From Bacteroidota bacterium (GTDB taxonomy: Bacteria; Bacteroidota; Bacteroidia; Bacteroidales; Paludibacteraceae): a DNA stretch of 64,000 bases. The DNA lies in contig JAFNAS010000012.1 in assembly GCA_017860295.1 (NCBI GenBank), forward strand, positions 124,001 to 188,000. Direction: 5' to 3'. Below are positions 17,243 through 24,584 of the stretch, one piece after another. The notes under the pieces are model-generated. The model was given only the letters and a program-made list of their open reading frames with translations, made no database searches and was not told the DNA's origin. The position numbers and the translations under genes were made by a program. Position 1 is the first letter of the stretch, and every line of letters begins with the position of its first letter.

Positions 17243-18043
17243 ATGGTAAAAAATAATATAACCTCCGATTTTAAATCTCAACTGTCAACTGTCAATTGTC
17301 AATTGGAAAACGTGATTCACGTTGAGAATCTGGTAAAGCGTTTCGGCGATTTTACTGCGGTCGATCATATCTCTTTCGATGTGTGGCAGGGTGAAATATT
17401 CGGTTTCTTGGGAGCCAATGGTGCCGGAAAAACCACCGCCATGCGAATGCTGTGCGGATTGAGCAAACCGACCGAAGGGCACGGACGTGTGGCCGGATTC
17501 GACATCGACCGGGAGGTGGAAAAGGTAAAGTCGAATATCGGTTATATGAGCCAGAAATTCTCGCTCTACAACGACCTGAAAGTGTGGGAAAATATCCGCC
17601 TGTTTGCCGGCATTTACGGAATGCGTGATCGCGAAATAGCACAAAAAACCGACGAATTGTTGCAACGGCTCAATTTTGCGTCGGAACGAAATACATTGGT
17701 CAAGGAGCTGCCGCTGGGATGGAAGCAAAAACTGGCTTTCTCGGTCTCTATTTTTCATCACCCCAAAGTGGTTTTTCTGGACGAACCCACAGGGGGAGTC
17801 GATCCTGTGACGCGTCGCCAGTTTTGGGAACTCATTTACGAAGCTACTGCCGAAGGAATCACGGTATTTGTTACCACACACTATATGGATGAAGCCGAAT
17901 ACTGCAACCGTGTTTCCATCATGGTGGACGGGCAAATCAAGGCGCTCGACACACCGAAGAACCTGAAGCATCAGTTTAGTGCCGACTCGATGGACGACGT
18001 GTTCCACCAACTGGCGCGCAATGCGAAACGGGGGGATAATTAA
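17243..18043 (+). CDS. ABC transporter ATP-binding protein (second of pair)
   Basis: Second nucleotide-binding subunit of the exporter. Walker A GANGAGKTT, signature-region KELPLGWKQKLAFSVSIF (LPLGWKQ replaces the usual LSGG, a change shared with YbhF-type second domains as I recall), Walker B VVFLDEPTGGVDPVTRRQFW and H-loop VTTHYMDEAEYC are seen. From ATG at 17243 the first 23 residues include SQLSTVNCQLEN, which is simply the translated inverted repeat at 17278-17306. The family domain starts at VIHVENLVKRFGDF, so the native start may be the GTG at 17312 or may have been lost to the insertion. Pairs with the first ATPase to power the two permeases. Confidence 0.9.
   Translation: MVKNNITSDFKSQLSTVNCQLENVIHVENLVKRFGDFTAVDHISFDVWQGEIFGFLGANGAGKTTAMRMLCGLSKPTEGHGRVAGFDIDREVEKVKSNIGYMSQKFSLYNDLKVWENIRLFAGIYGMRDREIAQKTDELLQRLNFASERNTLVKELPLGWKQKLAFSVSIFHHPKVVFLDEPTGGVDPVTRRQFWELIYEATAEGITVFVTTHYMDEAEYCNRVSIMVDGQIKALDTPKNLKHQFSADSMDDVFHQLARNAKRGDN
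17278..17306 (-). repeat. Right flanking repeat of S23-like ORF copy 1
   Basis: CAACTGTCAACTGTCAATTG followed by TCAATTGG: the reverse complement of the GACAATT word found at 16701-16730 and 16825-16858. It runs into the N-terminal codons of the second ABC ATPase. Confidence 0.7.
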
Positions 18044-18508
18044 TTAGTAATGAACAATTAATAATTAATAATGAAAACGGAAAATATAGTTAGGGATAAG
18101 TCGTACGCTTTTGCTTTGAGAATTATTAAAGCCTATCGGTTCTTAAGTTCGGAGCAACGTGAGTTTGTTTTATCGAAACAGATGTTACGAAGCGGAACTG
18201 CCATTGGAGCCTTAATTCGTGAAGCAGAATATGGTCAATCGGTACCCGATTTCGTTCACAAATTAAGTATTGCACTCAAAGAAGCAAATGAAACTTTGTA
18301 CTGGTTAATGCTGCTTAAAGATAGCGGATATATTAACGAAAGAAGTTTTGCTCGATCGAACCTGATTGTATTGAACTTATCAAATTACTCACAAGTATCA
18401 TTAATTCTTCAAAGAAGAACCAGCATAAAGAAGCCTTGTAATGAAAATATTGAATGACATAGCTCACTCCTTCCGATTATTAATTATTAATTGTTCATTA
18501 TTAATTAA
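18040..18508 (+). mobile_element. Putative 469-bp insertion: S23-like ORF copy 2 with 34-bp terminal inverted repeats
   Basis: Left end 18040-18073 and right end 18475-18508 are inverted copies of each other with 32 of 34 bases complementary (core AATGAACAATTAATAATTAA). Between them lies only an S23-like four-helix-bundle ORF. The left end covers the stop codon of the second ABC ATPase and the start codon of the S23-like ORF; the right end is translated into the N-terminus of the next permease. There is no transposase, so a mobilising enzyme would have to act in trans. That it is a mobile unit is inferred from the symmetric ends and its position splitting an operon. Confidence 0.6.
18071..18457 (+). 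CDS. S23/IVP-like four-helix-bundle protein, copy 2 (frameshifted near the 3' end)
   Basis: As read, a 128-residue protein clearly homologous to copy 1 (YAFALRIIKAYRFL, EFVLSKQMLRSGTAIGALIREAEYGQS, ALKEANETLYWLMLLKDSGY). After NERSFA the homology moves to another frame: from 18352 the codons read SIEPDCIELIKLLTSIINSS then KKNQHKEAL and TAA at 18439-18441, matching SSIIADCQEIIRLLISIVKTSKKN of copy 1. One lost T in the run TTTT at 18346-18349 would explain this. The restored stop overlaps the next ATG as TAATG, which would couple it to the permease. Frameshift decay, a sequencing error or programmed slippage are all possible. Confidence 0.8.
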   Translation: MKTENIVRDKSYAFALRIIKAYRFLSSEQREFVLSKQMLRSGTAIGALIREAEYGQSVPDFVHKLSIALKEANETLYWLMLLKDSGYINERSFARSNLIVLNLSNYSQVSLILQRRTSIKKPCNENIE

Positions 18509-19616
18509 GCGCAGCGTCTTTCTGGTGTTCGTGCAAAAAGAGTTTTACCACATTTTTCGCGATAAACGGACGATGCTGATTCTGCTCGGGATGCCGGTCG
18601 TGCAGTTGATTTTGTTCGGTTTTGCCATTACCAACGAGGTAAAAAACGCGAAAATCGTGGTTTTCGACTCCTCAAACGACGATGCGACACGACGTATTGC
18701 CCGTCAACTGGACGCCAGCCAGTACTTTTCCGTTGTGCGTTATGTCAAGAGTCAGCAGGAACTTAAACAGGTTTTTCAGGATGGAAACATCAGTATGGCC
18801 GTGGTGTTCGATGAGCGGTTCAACGAAAACCTGCTGCACACCGGCAAGGCGCAACTACAACTGCTGACCGATGCCACCGATCCGAATACGGCTACTCAGT
18901 TGGTGCAGTATGCCTCTTCCATTATCGGCGATTATCAGCAGGAATTGATGGAACAAAACAAGGTGCCGTATCAGATTCAGCCCGAGGTGAAACTGCTCTA
19001 CAACCCGCAGATGAAGGCCGCCTACAACTTTGTGCCCGGTGTGCTGGGGATGATTCTGATGTTGATATGCGCCATGATGACCTCCATTGCCATTGTGCGC
19101 GAAAAAGAGTTGGGAACGATGGAAATATTGCTGGTGTCACCTATGAAACCGATCTATATTATTCTGGCCAAGGCTATTCCTTATCTCACGCTTTCCTCTA
19201 TCAACCTCGTAACGGTATTGCTTTTATCGATATTCGTACTCAATGTGCCGGTAGCAGGCAGTCTCTTCTGGTTGTTCTTGGTGTCATTACTCTTTATTTT
19301 GGTCTCCCTCTCCATCGGACTGTTGGTATCTACGCTGGTTAATTCGCAAATGGCAGCCATGCTGGTATCGGTATTGGCCATGATGATGCCGGTCATTCTG
19401 CTTTCGGGGATGATCTATCCGATAGAGAACATGCCGCCGGTTTTGCAATGGGCGTCCAACATCGTTCCCGCTCGGTGGTATATTTCGGCAGTGAAGGGTT
19501 TGATGATAAAAGGCGTAGGTATTGCAGCGGTAGGCAAAGAAGTTACCGTACTGTGCGTCATGGTGGTGCTGCTGATTACCGTCAGTATGAAGAAATTCAA
19601 AATCAGGTTAGAGTAA
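18441..19616 (+). CDS. ABC-2 type permease (first of pair)
   Basis: Inner-membrane channel subunit of the exporter, 391 residues, YbhS/YbhR-like. The conserved opening FVQKEFYHIFRDKRTMLILLGMPV is followed by one transmembrane helix, a periplasmic domain of about 150 residues, then five helices clustered at the C-terminal half (FVPGVLGMILMLICAMMTSIAIVREKELGTMEILLVSP is typical). The first 25 residues (MKILNDIAHSFRLLIINCSLLIK) come from the right end of the inserted element, because 18475-18508 is its inverted repeat; the original start seems to have been replaced. Works with the second permease and the two ATPases. Confidence 0.9.
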   Translation: MKILNDIAHSFRLLIINCSLLIKRSVFLVFVQKEFYHIFRDKRTMLILLGMPVVQLILFGFAITNEVKNAKIVVFDSSNDDATRRIARQLDASQYFSVVRYVKSQQELKQVFQDGNISMAVVFDERFNENLLHTGKAQLQLLTDATDPNTATQLVQYASSIIGDYQQELMEQNKVPYQIQPEVKLLYNPQMKAAYNFVPGVLGMILMLICAMMTSIAIVREKELGTMEILLVSPMKPIYIILAKAIPYLTLSSINLVTVLLLSIFVLNVPVAGSLFWLFLVSLLFILVSLSIGLLVSTLVNSQMAAMLVSVLAMMMPVILLSGMIYPIENMPPVLQWASNIVPARWYISAVKGLMIKGVGIAAVGKEVTVLCVMVVLLITVSMKKFKIRLE

Positions 19617-19680
19617 GTGTTCGATTGAATAGCGCTGCAATGTATTGCGGCAGTACATTAATTTATCATTAGAATATCAG

Positions 19681-20796
19681 ATGATGCTAAAATATTTACT
19701 TGAAAAAGAGTTCAAACAGCTGCTACGAAACAAGTTCATTCCCCGGATGATTATTATGTTTCCGATCTTGCAATTGCTGATTTTTCCCTGGGCGGCTAAT
19801 TTCGAGATCAATAATATCAACCTCAGTGTGGTGGATCACGACCATAGCAGTTATTCCCGGCGGCTAATTCAGAAAATCGTCTCGTCGGGCTATTTTCAGC
19901 TCACCGATGTATCTCCGGGATACGACCGTGCGTTGCAAAGTGTGGAGAAGAACAAAGCCGATGTAGTGGTTGAAATTCCCCGAAACTTCGAGAAGGAGCT
20001 GGAACGTGAGGGTCATGTCAAATTGCTGATTGCGGCTAATACAGTGAACGGCACCAAAGGGGGACTCAGTACCGGCTACCTTGCCAATATCATCAACGGT
20101 TTTGCCTCTGACCTGCGGCAGGAATCGGGACAGGCAAGCCGGGCATCGGTTGTGCCCGCCATCGACATTGTGCCCTACTATCGGTTTAATCCCAATCTCA
20201 ATTATAAAGTATTTATGGTGCCTGCGCTGATGGTGCTGGTGCTGACCATGCTGTGCGGATTTTTACCAGCTCTCAATATTGTGGGAGAAAAAGAGGCTGG
20301 TACGATGGAGCAGATCAACGTGACACCGGTGTCTAAGTTTACCTTTATTCTGGCAAAATTGTTGCCCTTTTGGATCATCGGCACTATTGTCATTACCCTG
20401 AGCTTCGGCATTGCCTGGTTAGTCTACGGCCTGATTCCGGCCGGACATCTGAGTACGATCTACCTGTTTGTTCTTATTTATGTGCTTGCCATTTCCGGCT
20501 TCGGATTGGTAATATCCAACTACTCCGACACCATTCAACAGGCCATGTTCGTGATGTATTTCTTTGTCATGGTGCTTATTATGTTGAGCGGTCTCTTTAC
20601 CCCCATCAATAGTATGCCGGCGTGGGCACAGGATATTACGTTGGCCAACCCGCTGCGATACCTGATGCAGGTGATGCGGTTAGTCTACCTCAAAGGGAGC
20701 GGAATAGCCGATATGTTGCCTCAATTGGGCGCGTTGATCGGTTTTGCCGTACTCTTTAATGGTTGGGCGGTGCTGAGCTATAAGAAAAAGAGTTGA
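19681..20796 (+). CDS. ABC-2 type permease (second of pair)
   Basis: Second membrane subunit of the exporter. Starting at the ATG at 19681 gives MMLKYLLEKEFKQLLRNKFIPRMI, which aligns with the usual N-terminus; an in-frame ATG at 19645 would only add a hydrophilic dozen residues. Layout is one helix, a long periplasmic part (NLSVVDHDHSSYSRRLI...), then five helices with ALNIVGEKEAGTMEQINVTPV, the motif shared with its neighbour. It is the last gene of the operon, followed by a strong terminator. Substrate of the pump is unknown; YbhFSR-like pumps are linked to drug and lipid export. Confidence 0.9.
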   Translation: MMLKYLLEKEFKQLLRNKFIPRMIIMFPILQLLIFPWAANFEINNINLSVVDHDHSSYSRRLIQKIVSSGYFQLTDVSPGYDRALQSVEKNKADVVVEIPRNFEKELEREGHVKLLIAANTVNGTKGGLSTGYLANIINGFASDLRQESGQASRASVVPAIDIVPYYRFNPNLNYKVFMVPALMVLVLTMLCGFLPALNIVGEKEAGTMEQINVTPVSKFTFILAKLLPFWIIGTIVITLSFGIAWLVYGLIPAGHLSTIYLFVLIYVLAISGFGLVISNYSDTIQQAMFVMYFFVMVLIMLSGLFTPINSMPAWAQDITLANPLRYLMQVMRLVYLKGSGIADMLPQLGALIGFAVLFNGWAVLSYKKKS

Positions 20797-20854
20797 TGTG
20801 GTAGTGTGTTTGGGTTGTGTGACTTCGGTGCAATTCTGATGTTCGGATATAAAG

Positions 20855-20887
20855 AAAGCGCTTGCAGATAATCTGTAAGCGCTTTTT
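20855..20887 (+). terminator. Terminator of the efflux operon
   Basis: AAAGCGCTTGCAGAT (20855-20869) and ATCTGTAAGCGCTTT (20871-20885) form a strong hairpin followed by T residues. Nearly the same stem occurs at 28988-29023 and 29592-29626 beside the tRNA-derived repeats. The rest of the 323-base gap to 21119 shows no gene. Confidence 0.85.
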
Positions 20888-21119
20888 TCATAATTTGTTG
20901 TATGGTGTTTCTTAAACTTGTTTGCCCTCTTCTGATTATGAGCCGCTTTGCAACTATTTTTATCGTTTTTTTTAATTTCCTTCATTTCGTTCACTTCAAT
21001 GAAGTAAATGTTTTTTGACAGACTAAAGTCGTAATAGTATGTAAAAGCATAACCCATTTCTATCAATCGCTGTATTCCTGTTTATATTTGTGATTCTACT
21101 TAAGAAAATGAATGCAATT

Positions 21120-22466
21120 ATGGAATACGATATAGCAATTATAGGCGGGGGACCTGCCGGTTACAATGCTGCCGAAAGGGCGGCTACAAACGGACTGAAA
21201 ACAATTCTTTTTGAGAAGAAAGCCATTGGGGGAGTATGCCTGAATGAGGGCTGTATTCCTTCCAAAACCTTACTCTATTCCGCTAAACTATCGGATAATG
21301 CCAAAGGTGCATCCAAATATGGCATTAATATTGAGGGCACACCTTCGTTTGCGCTCGATAAAATCATTGGCCGTAAAAACAAGGTGGTGAAGAAACTGAC
21401 GGCCGGAGTCAGAATGAAACTGATTGCCGCCGGCGTTTCAATCATCGAAGGTGAAGCCTCTGTCGACAGCGGAAAAGAGATGATCTGCGTTGTATGTAAT
21501 AACGAACGATACGATGTTCACTATCTTTTACTCTGTAACGGGTCCGATGTTGTCATACCACCTATCAAAGGGCTTTCAACGGTCGATTACTGGACATCGA
21601 AAGACGCGCTGGACAATACGGCAACTCCCCAATCGCTTGCCATTATAGGCGGTGGCGTAATCGGGATGGAATTTGCCTCTTTTTTCAATAGCATGGGAGT
21701 AAAGGTGCATGTGATTGAGATGATGCCCGAAATATTGGGTGCAATGGACAAGGAGACATCTGCCATGCTCCGCACAGAATACACAAAGAAAGGGATCTCT
21801 TTTTATCTCGACACAAAAGTAACGGAGGTAAAAAAGAATAGCATTACAATTGAACAACAGGGAAAGGCGAGCACGCTTGAAGCGGACAAAATATTGGTGT
21901 GCGTTGGACGGAAAGCCGTACTGAACATGCCTGGTCTGGAAAAATTGAATATCGAATTGAGGCCCAATGGCGTGAGTGTAAATGAATATATGCAGACATC
22001 GAATCCCTATGTATATGCCTGTGGTGACATTACCGGATTTTCCATGTTGGCCCACACCGCCATGCGGGAAGCCGATGTCGCCATTAATCATATTGTAGGG
22101 ATCAAAGACCGCATGTCGTACGATACCATTCCCGCTGTGGTTTATACCAATCCGGAAATAGCAGGCGTGGGCAAAACCGAAGAAGAACTGATGGCGGCAA
22201 GTGTAAGATACAGCGTATTGAAATTGCCGATGGCCTATTCGGGCCGGTTTGTTGCCGAAAATGAATTGGGCAGCGGGCTTTGTAAGTTGATCGTAAATGA
22301 GCAGGAACAGATCATTGGCTGCCATATTATGGGAAATCCCGCATCAGAGCTTATCGTAGTGGCTGGTATTGCCATCGAACGAAAATTTACCGTAGACGAA
22401 TTTAAACAAATCGTTTTTCCGCATCCTACGGTTGGCGAAATTATACACGAAAGCCTGTTTTTATAG
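21120..22466 (+). CDS. lpdA: Dihydrolipoyl dehydrogenase (E3)
   Basis: FAD flavoprotein that reoxidises the lipoyl arm of E2 with NAD+. With the ATG at 21120 it has 448 residues: FAD fold IAIIGGGPAGYNAAERAA, redox disulfide GGVCLNEGCIPSK, NAD fold LAIIGGGVIGMEFASFF, second FAD motif VYACGDITG and the C-terminal active-site region FPHPTVGE with the base histidine. An ATG at 21108 and a GTG at 21090 are alternative starts in the same frame. First gene of a 2-oxoacid dehydrogenase operon with lipoate ligase, E2 and E1 following. Confidence 0.95.
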   Translation: MEYDIAIIGGGPAGYNAAERAATNGLKTILFEKKAIGGVCLNEGCIPSKTLLYSAKLSDNAKGASKYGINIEGTPSFALDKIIGRKNKVVKKLTAGVRMKLIAAGVSIIEGEASVDSGKEMICVVCNNERYDVHYLLLCNGSDVVIPPIKGLSTVDYWTSKDALDNTATPQSLAIIGGGVIGMEFASFFNSMGVKVHVIEMMPEILGAMDKETSAMLRTEYTKKGISFYLDTKVTEVKKNSITIEQQGKASTLEADKILVCVGRKAVLNMPGLEKLNIELRPNGVSVNEYMQTSNPYVYACGDITGFSMLAHTAMREADVAINHIVGIKDRMSYDTIPAVVYTNPEIAGVGKTEEELMAASVRYSVLKLPMAYSGRFVAENELGSGLCKLIVNEQEQIIGCHIMGNPASELIVVAGIAIERKFTVDEFKQIVFPHPTVGEIIHESLFL

Positions 22467-22481
22467 TCAAATCACCTTTTT

Positions 22482-23165
22482 ATGACATGTATAAACAGCA
22501 TTTATACTGATCCTTATTTTAATATTGCGACAGAAAAATATCTGTTACAATGCAGCGCTGAAGACGTTTTTATGATGTGGCAAAACGAACCGTCTGTCAT
22601 TATCGGAAAACATCAGGATGTGCGGACAGAGGTAAATATGGATTTTGCAAATAAGCATCGGATAAAAATCGGACGAAGAATTTCGGGAGGAGGGGCTGTG
22701 TACCATGATTTGGGAAATGTGAATCTGACATTTATCGAAAACAGCAGGAAACACGACTTCAATAAATACCTCCAAATGATTATCGGCTTTTTGGCAACCA
22801 TAGGCATACAGGCACAACCCGACAAACGTTTGGGATTGACAGTGAATGGATTGAAAATATCGGGAAGTGCCCAGTATATTTATAAAGAGAGAACACTGTT
22901 TCATGCCTCGTTACTGTTTTCGACCGATTTATTGGTACTTGAAAAAGTATTGGATAGTCCGGTTGCTGATCCGAGAATATATTTGAGATCGGTAAAAAGC
23001 CCTGTCACCAATATTTGTGAACATCTATCGGTTCCGATGCGGATAGATGAATTCAAACAAAAAATCACGAATTATTTTTCAGGGGAAAACTACCTGTTGA
23101 ACAAGCAAGATATTATAGAAATTGAGCGATTAAAAATGAATGACAATGACAACATTCGATATTAA
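22482..23165 (+). CDS. lplA: Lipoate-protein ligase A-type enzyme
   Basis: Attaches lipoate to the lysine of the E2 lipoyl domain through a lipoyl-AMP intermediate. The 227-residue protein has the family core: IATEKYLL, the nucleotide loop GRRISGGGAVYHDLGNVNLTFI and the lysine motif NGLKISGSAQYIYKERTLFHASLLF. It is shorter than E. coli LplA because the C-terminal accessory domain is absent, which is common in this phylum. It overlaps the E2 gene by 26 bases, so the modifier and its target are translated from the same message. Confidence 0.9.
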   Translation: MTCINSIYTDPYFNIATEKYLLQCSAEDVFMMWQNEPSVIIGKHQDVRTEVNMDFANKHRIKIGRRISGGGAVYHDLGNVNLTFIENSRKHDFNKYLQMIIGFLATIGIQAQPDKRLGLTVNGLKISGSAQYIYKERTLFHASLLFSTDLLVLEKVLDSPVADPRIYLRSVKSPVTNICEHLSVPMRIDEFKQKITNYFSGENYLLNKQDIIEIERLKMNDNDNIRY

Positions 23166-24396
23166 AATGCCCAAGCTGGGCGAAAGCATTACAGAAGGAA
23201 CGATCGTGGCATGGTCTGTCAAAGTGGGTGATGCCGTTAAAGAAGACGATATTCTGTTTGAAGTTACTACCGCTAAAGTAAATGCCGAAATACCCTCTCC
23301 TGTGGAGGGAACCGTATTGGAAATTCTGTTCAAAGAGGGAGATACGGTTTCTGTCGGTACGGTTGTTGTGATCATGCAGATAGAAGGGGAAAATGCAGAA
23401 GAACCGGAAGTCTCACATGATACGCCACCGGATGTTATTGAAACCTCGTCAGCCGAAGTGAAAGAAGAGAAATGGTATTCGCCCGTTGTCCTGAAACTGG
23501 CAAATGAAGCGAACATCCCGATGGCTGAATTGGACAAAATTCAGGGTAGTGGTTATTTGGGACGTTTGAGCAAAAAAGATATTCAGCGATATATTACACA
23601 AAAGAAAAATGGAGTGACTGCTCCCTCTGTAACGGTAGCGAAAAAATCTGAACCTGTGGTGGAAGAGCGGGTGCAACCACCGGTTGTAAGTAGCAACGAA
23701 GACCAAATTGTGGAGATGGATGCAGTACGGCGCATCATTGCCGACCATATGGTACTATCAAAAAAGACCTCGCCACATGTTACGACGTTTGTGGAGGTGG
23801 ATGTTACCAAACTGGTGGAATGGCGCAAACACAACAAGGATTCATTCCTGCAACACGAAGGAATTAGCCTGACCTATATGCCTGCGATAGTAGAGGCTGC
23901 AACGAAAGCGCTGATAGCATATCCGCAAGTCAACGCTTCGGTGGATGGCTATCGTATGATTCTGAAGAAGCGTATTAATATTGGCATTGCAGTGGCTCTC
24001 GACGATGGGAATCTGGTGGTTCCCGTTGTACACGATGCCGATAAATTAAGTATCAGCGGCCTGGCTCATACGATGGACTCTCTTGCCGCGAATGCCCGTG
24101 CAAACAAGCTGAAAATTGATGATATTCAGGGTGGAACCTTTACCATTACCAATTTCGGAACATTCAAAAATATTGCAGGAACCCCGATCATTAATCAACC
24201 GCAGGTAGCGATTCTTGGCGTCGGCTATATTGTGAAAAAACCGGCTGTGCTCGAAACTGCCGACGGCGACGTGATAGCCATACGACACAAAATGATTTTG
24301 TCGCTTTCGTACGATCACCGGATTGTGAACGGCGCTTTGGGTGGCAGGTTTTTACTCCATATTGCCGAATATCTGGAAAATTGGAACTCAAAATAA
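23140..24396 (+). CDS. 2-oxoacid dehydrogenase E2 (dihydrolipoamide acyltransferase)
   Basis: Core acyltransferase of a pyruvate or branched-chain 2-oxoacid dehydrogenase complex, 418 residues. An N-terminal lipoyl domain (MPKLGESITEGTIVAW; lipoylated lysine in TTAKVNAEIPSP) is followed by a linker, a peripheral-subunit-binding domain (SPVVLKLANEANIPMAELDKI) and the catalytic domain. The end of the catalytic domain reads SYDHRIVNGALGG; the normal active-site pattern is HxxxDG, so the aspartate is Asn here. Whether this lowers activity is not known. Overlaps lplA by 26 bases. The E1 gene follows after 188 bases. Confidence 0.92.
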   Translation: MTMTTFDIKMPKLGESITEGTIVAWSVKVGDAVKEDDILFEVTTAKVNAEIPSPVEGTVLEILFKEGDTVSVGTVVVIMQIEGENAEEPEVSHDTPPDVIETSSAEVKEEKWYSPVVLKLANEANIPMAELDKIQGSGYLGRLSKKDIQRYITQKKNGVTAPSVTVAKKSEPVVEERVQPPVVSSNEDQIVEMDAVRRIIADHMVLSKKTSPHVTTFVEVDVTKLVEWRKHNKDSFLQHEGISLTYMPAIVEAATKALIAYPQVNASVDGYRMILKKRINIGIAVALDDGNLVVPVVHDADKLSISGLAHTMDSLAANARANKLKIDDIQGGTFTITNFGTFKNIAGTPIINQPQVAILGVGYIVKKPAVLETADGDVIAIRHKMILSLSYDHRIVNGALGGRFLLHIAEYLENWNSK

Positions 24397-24457
24397 CGTC
24401 CTATGAAACGGACTTGTTTATGAACAACAGGTAGCATCTGCTGAGCTTGTCATGTAC

Positions 24458-24499
24458 GTTTCATCCGGCTACAGAGAACAACCTATTCGTGGATGAAAC
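24458..24499 (+). promoter_or_regulatory. Inverted repeat in the leader between E2 and E1 genes
   Basis: GTTTCATCC (24458-24466) and GGATGAAAC (24491-24499) are perfect complements around a 24-base loop. There is no T run, so it is more likely an RNA structure or protein site than a terminator. Confidence 0.3.
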
Positions 24500-24584
24500 G
24501 CCTGTGCTTCTTCATCACCAGTGGTAATGAATCAAAGCACGGGTGCCCATTTCATCTGATCATTAAAAAACAAATTATATAGAA

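Noticed and set aside
16825-18508. Classical insertion sequence in the ABC operon
   Set aside because: No transposase frame; only S23/Avd-like ORFs lie between the inverted repeats, so I list a putative non-autonomous insertion instead.
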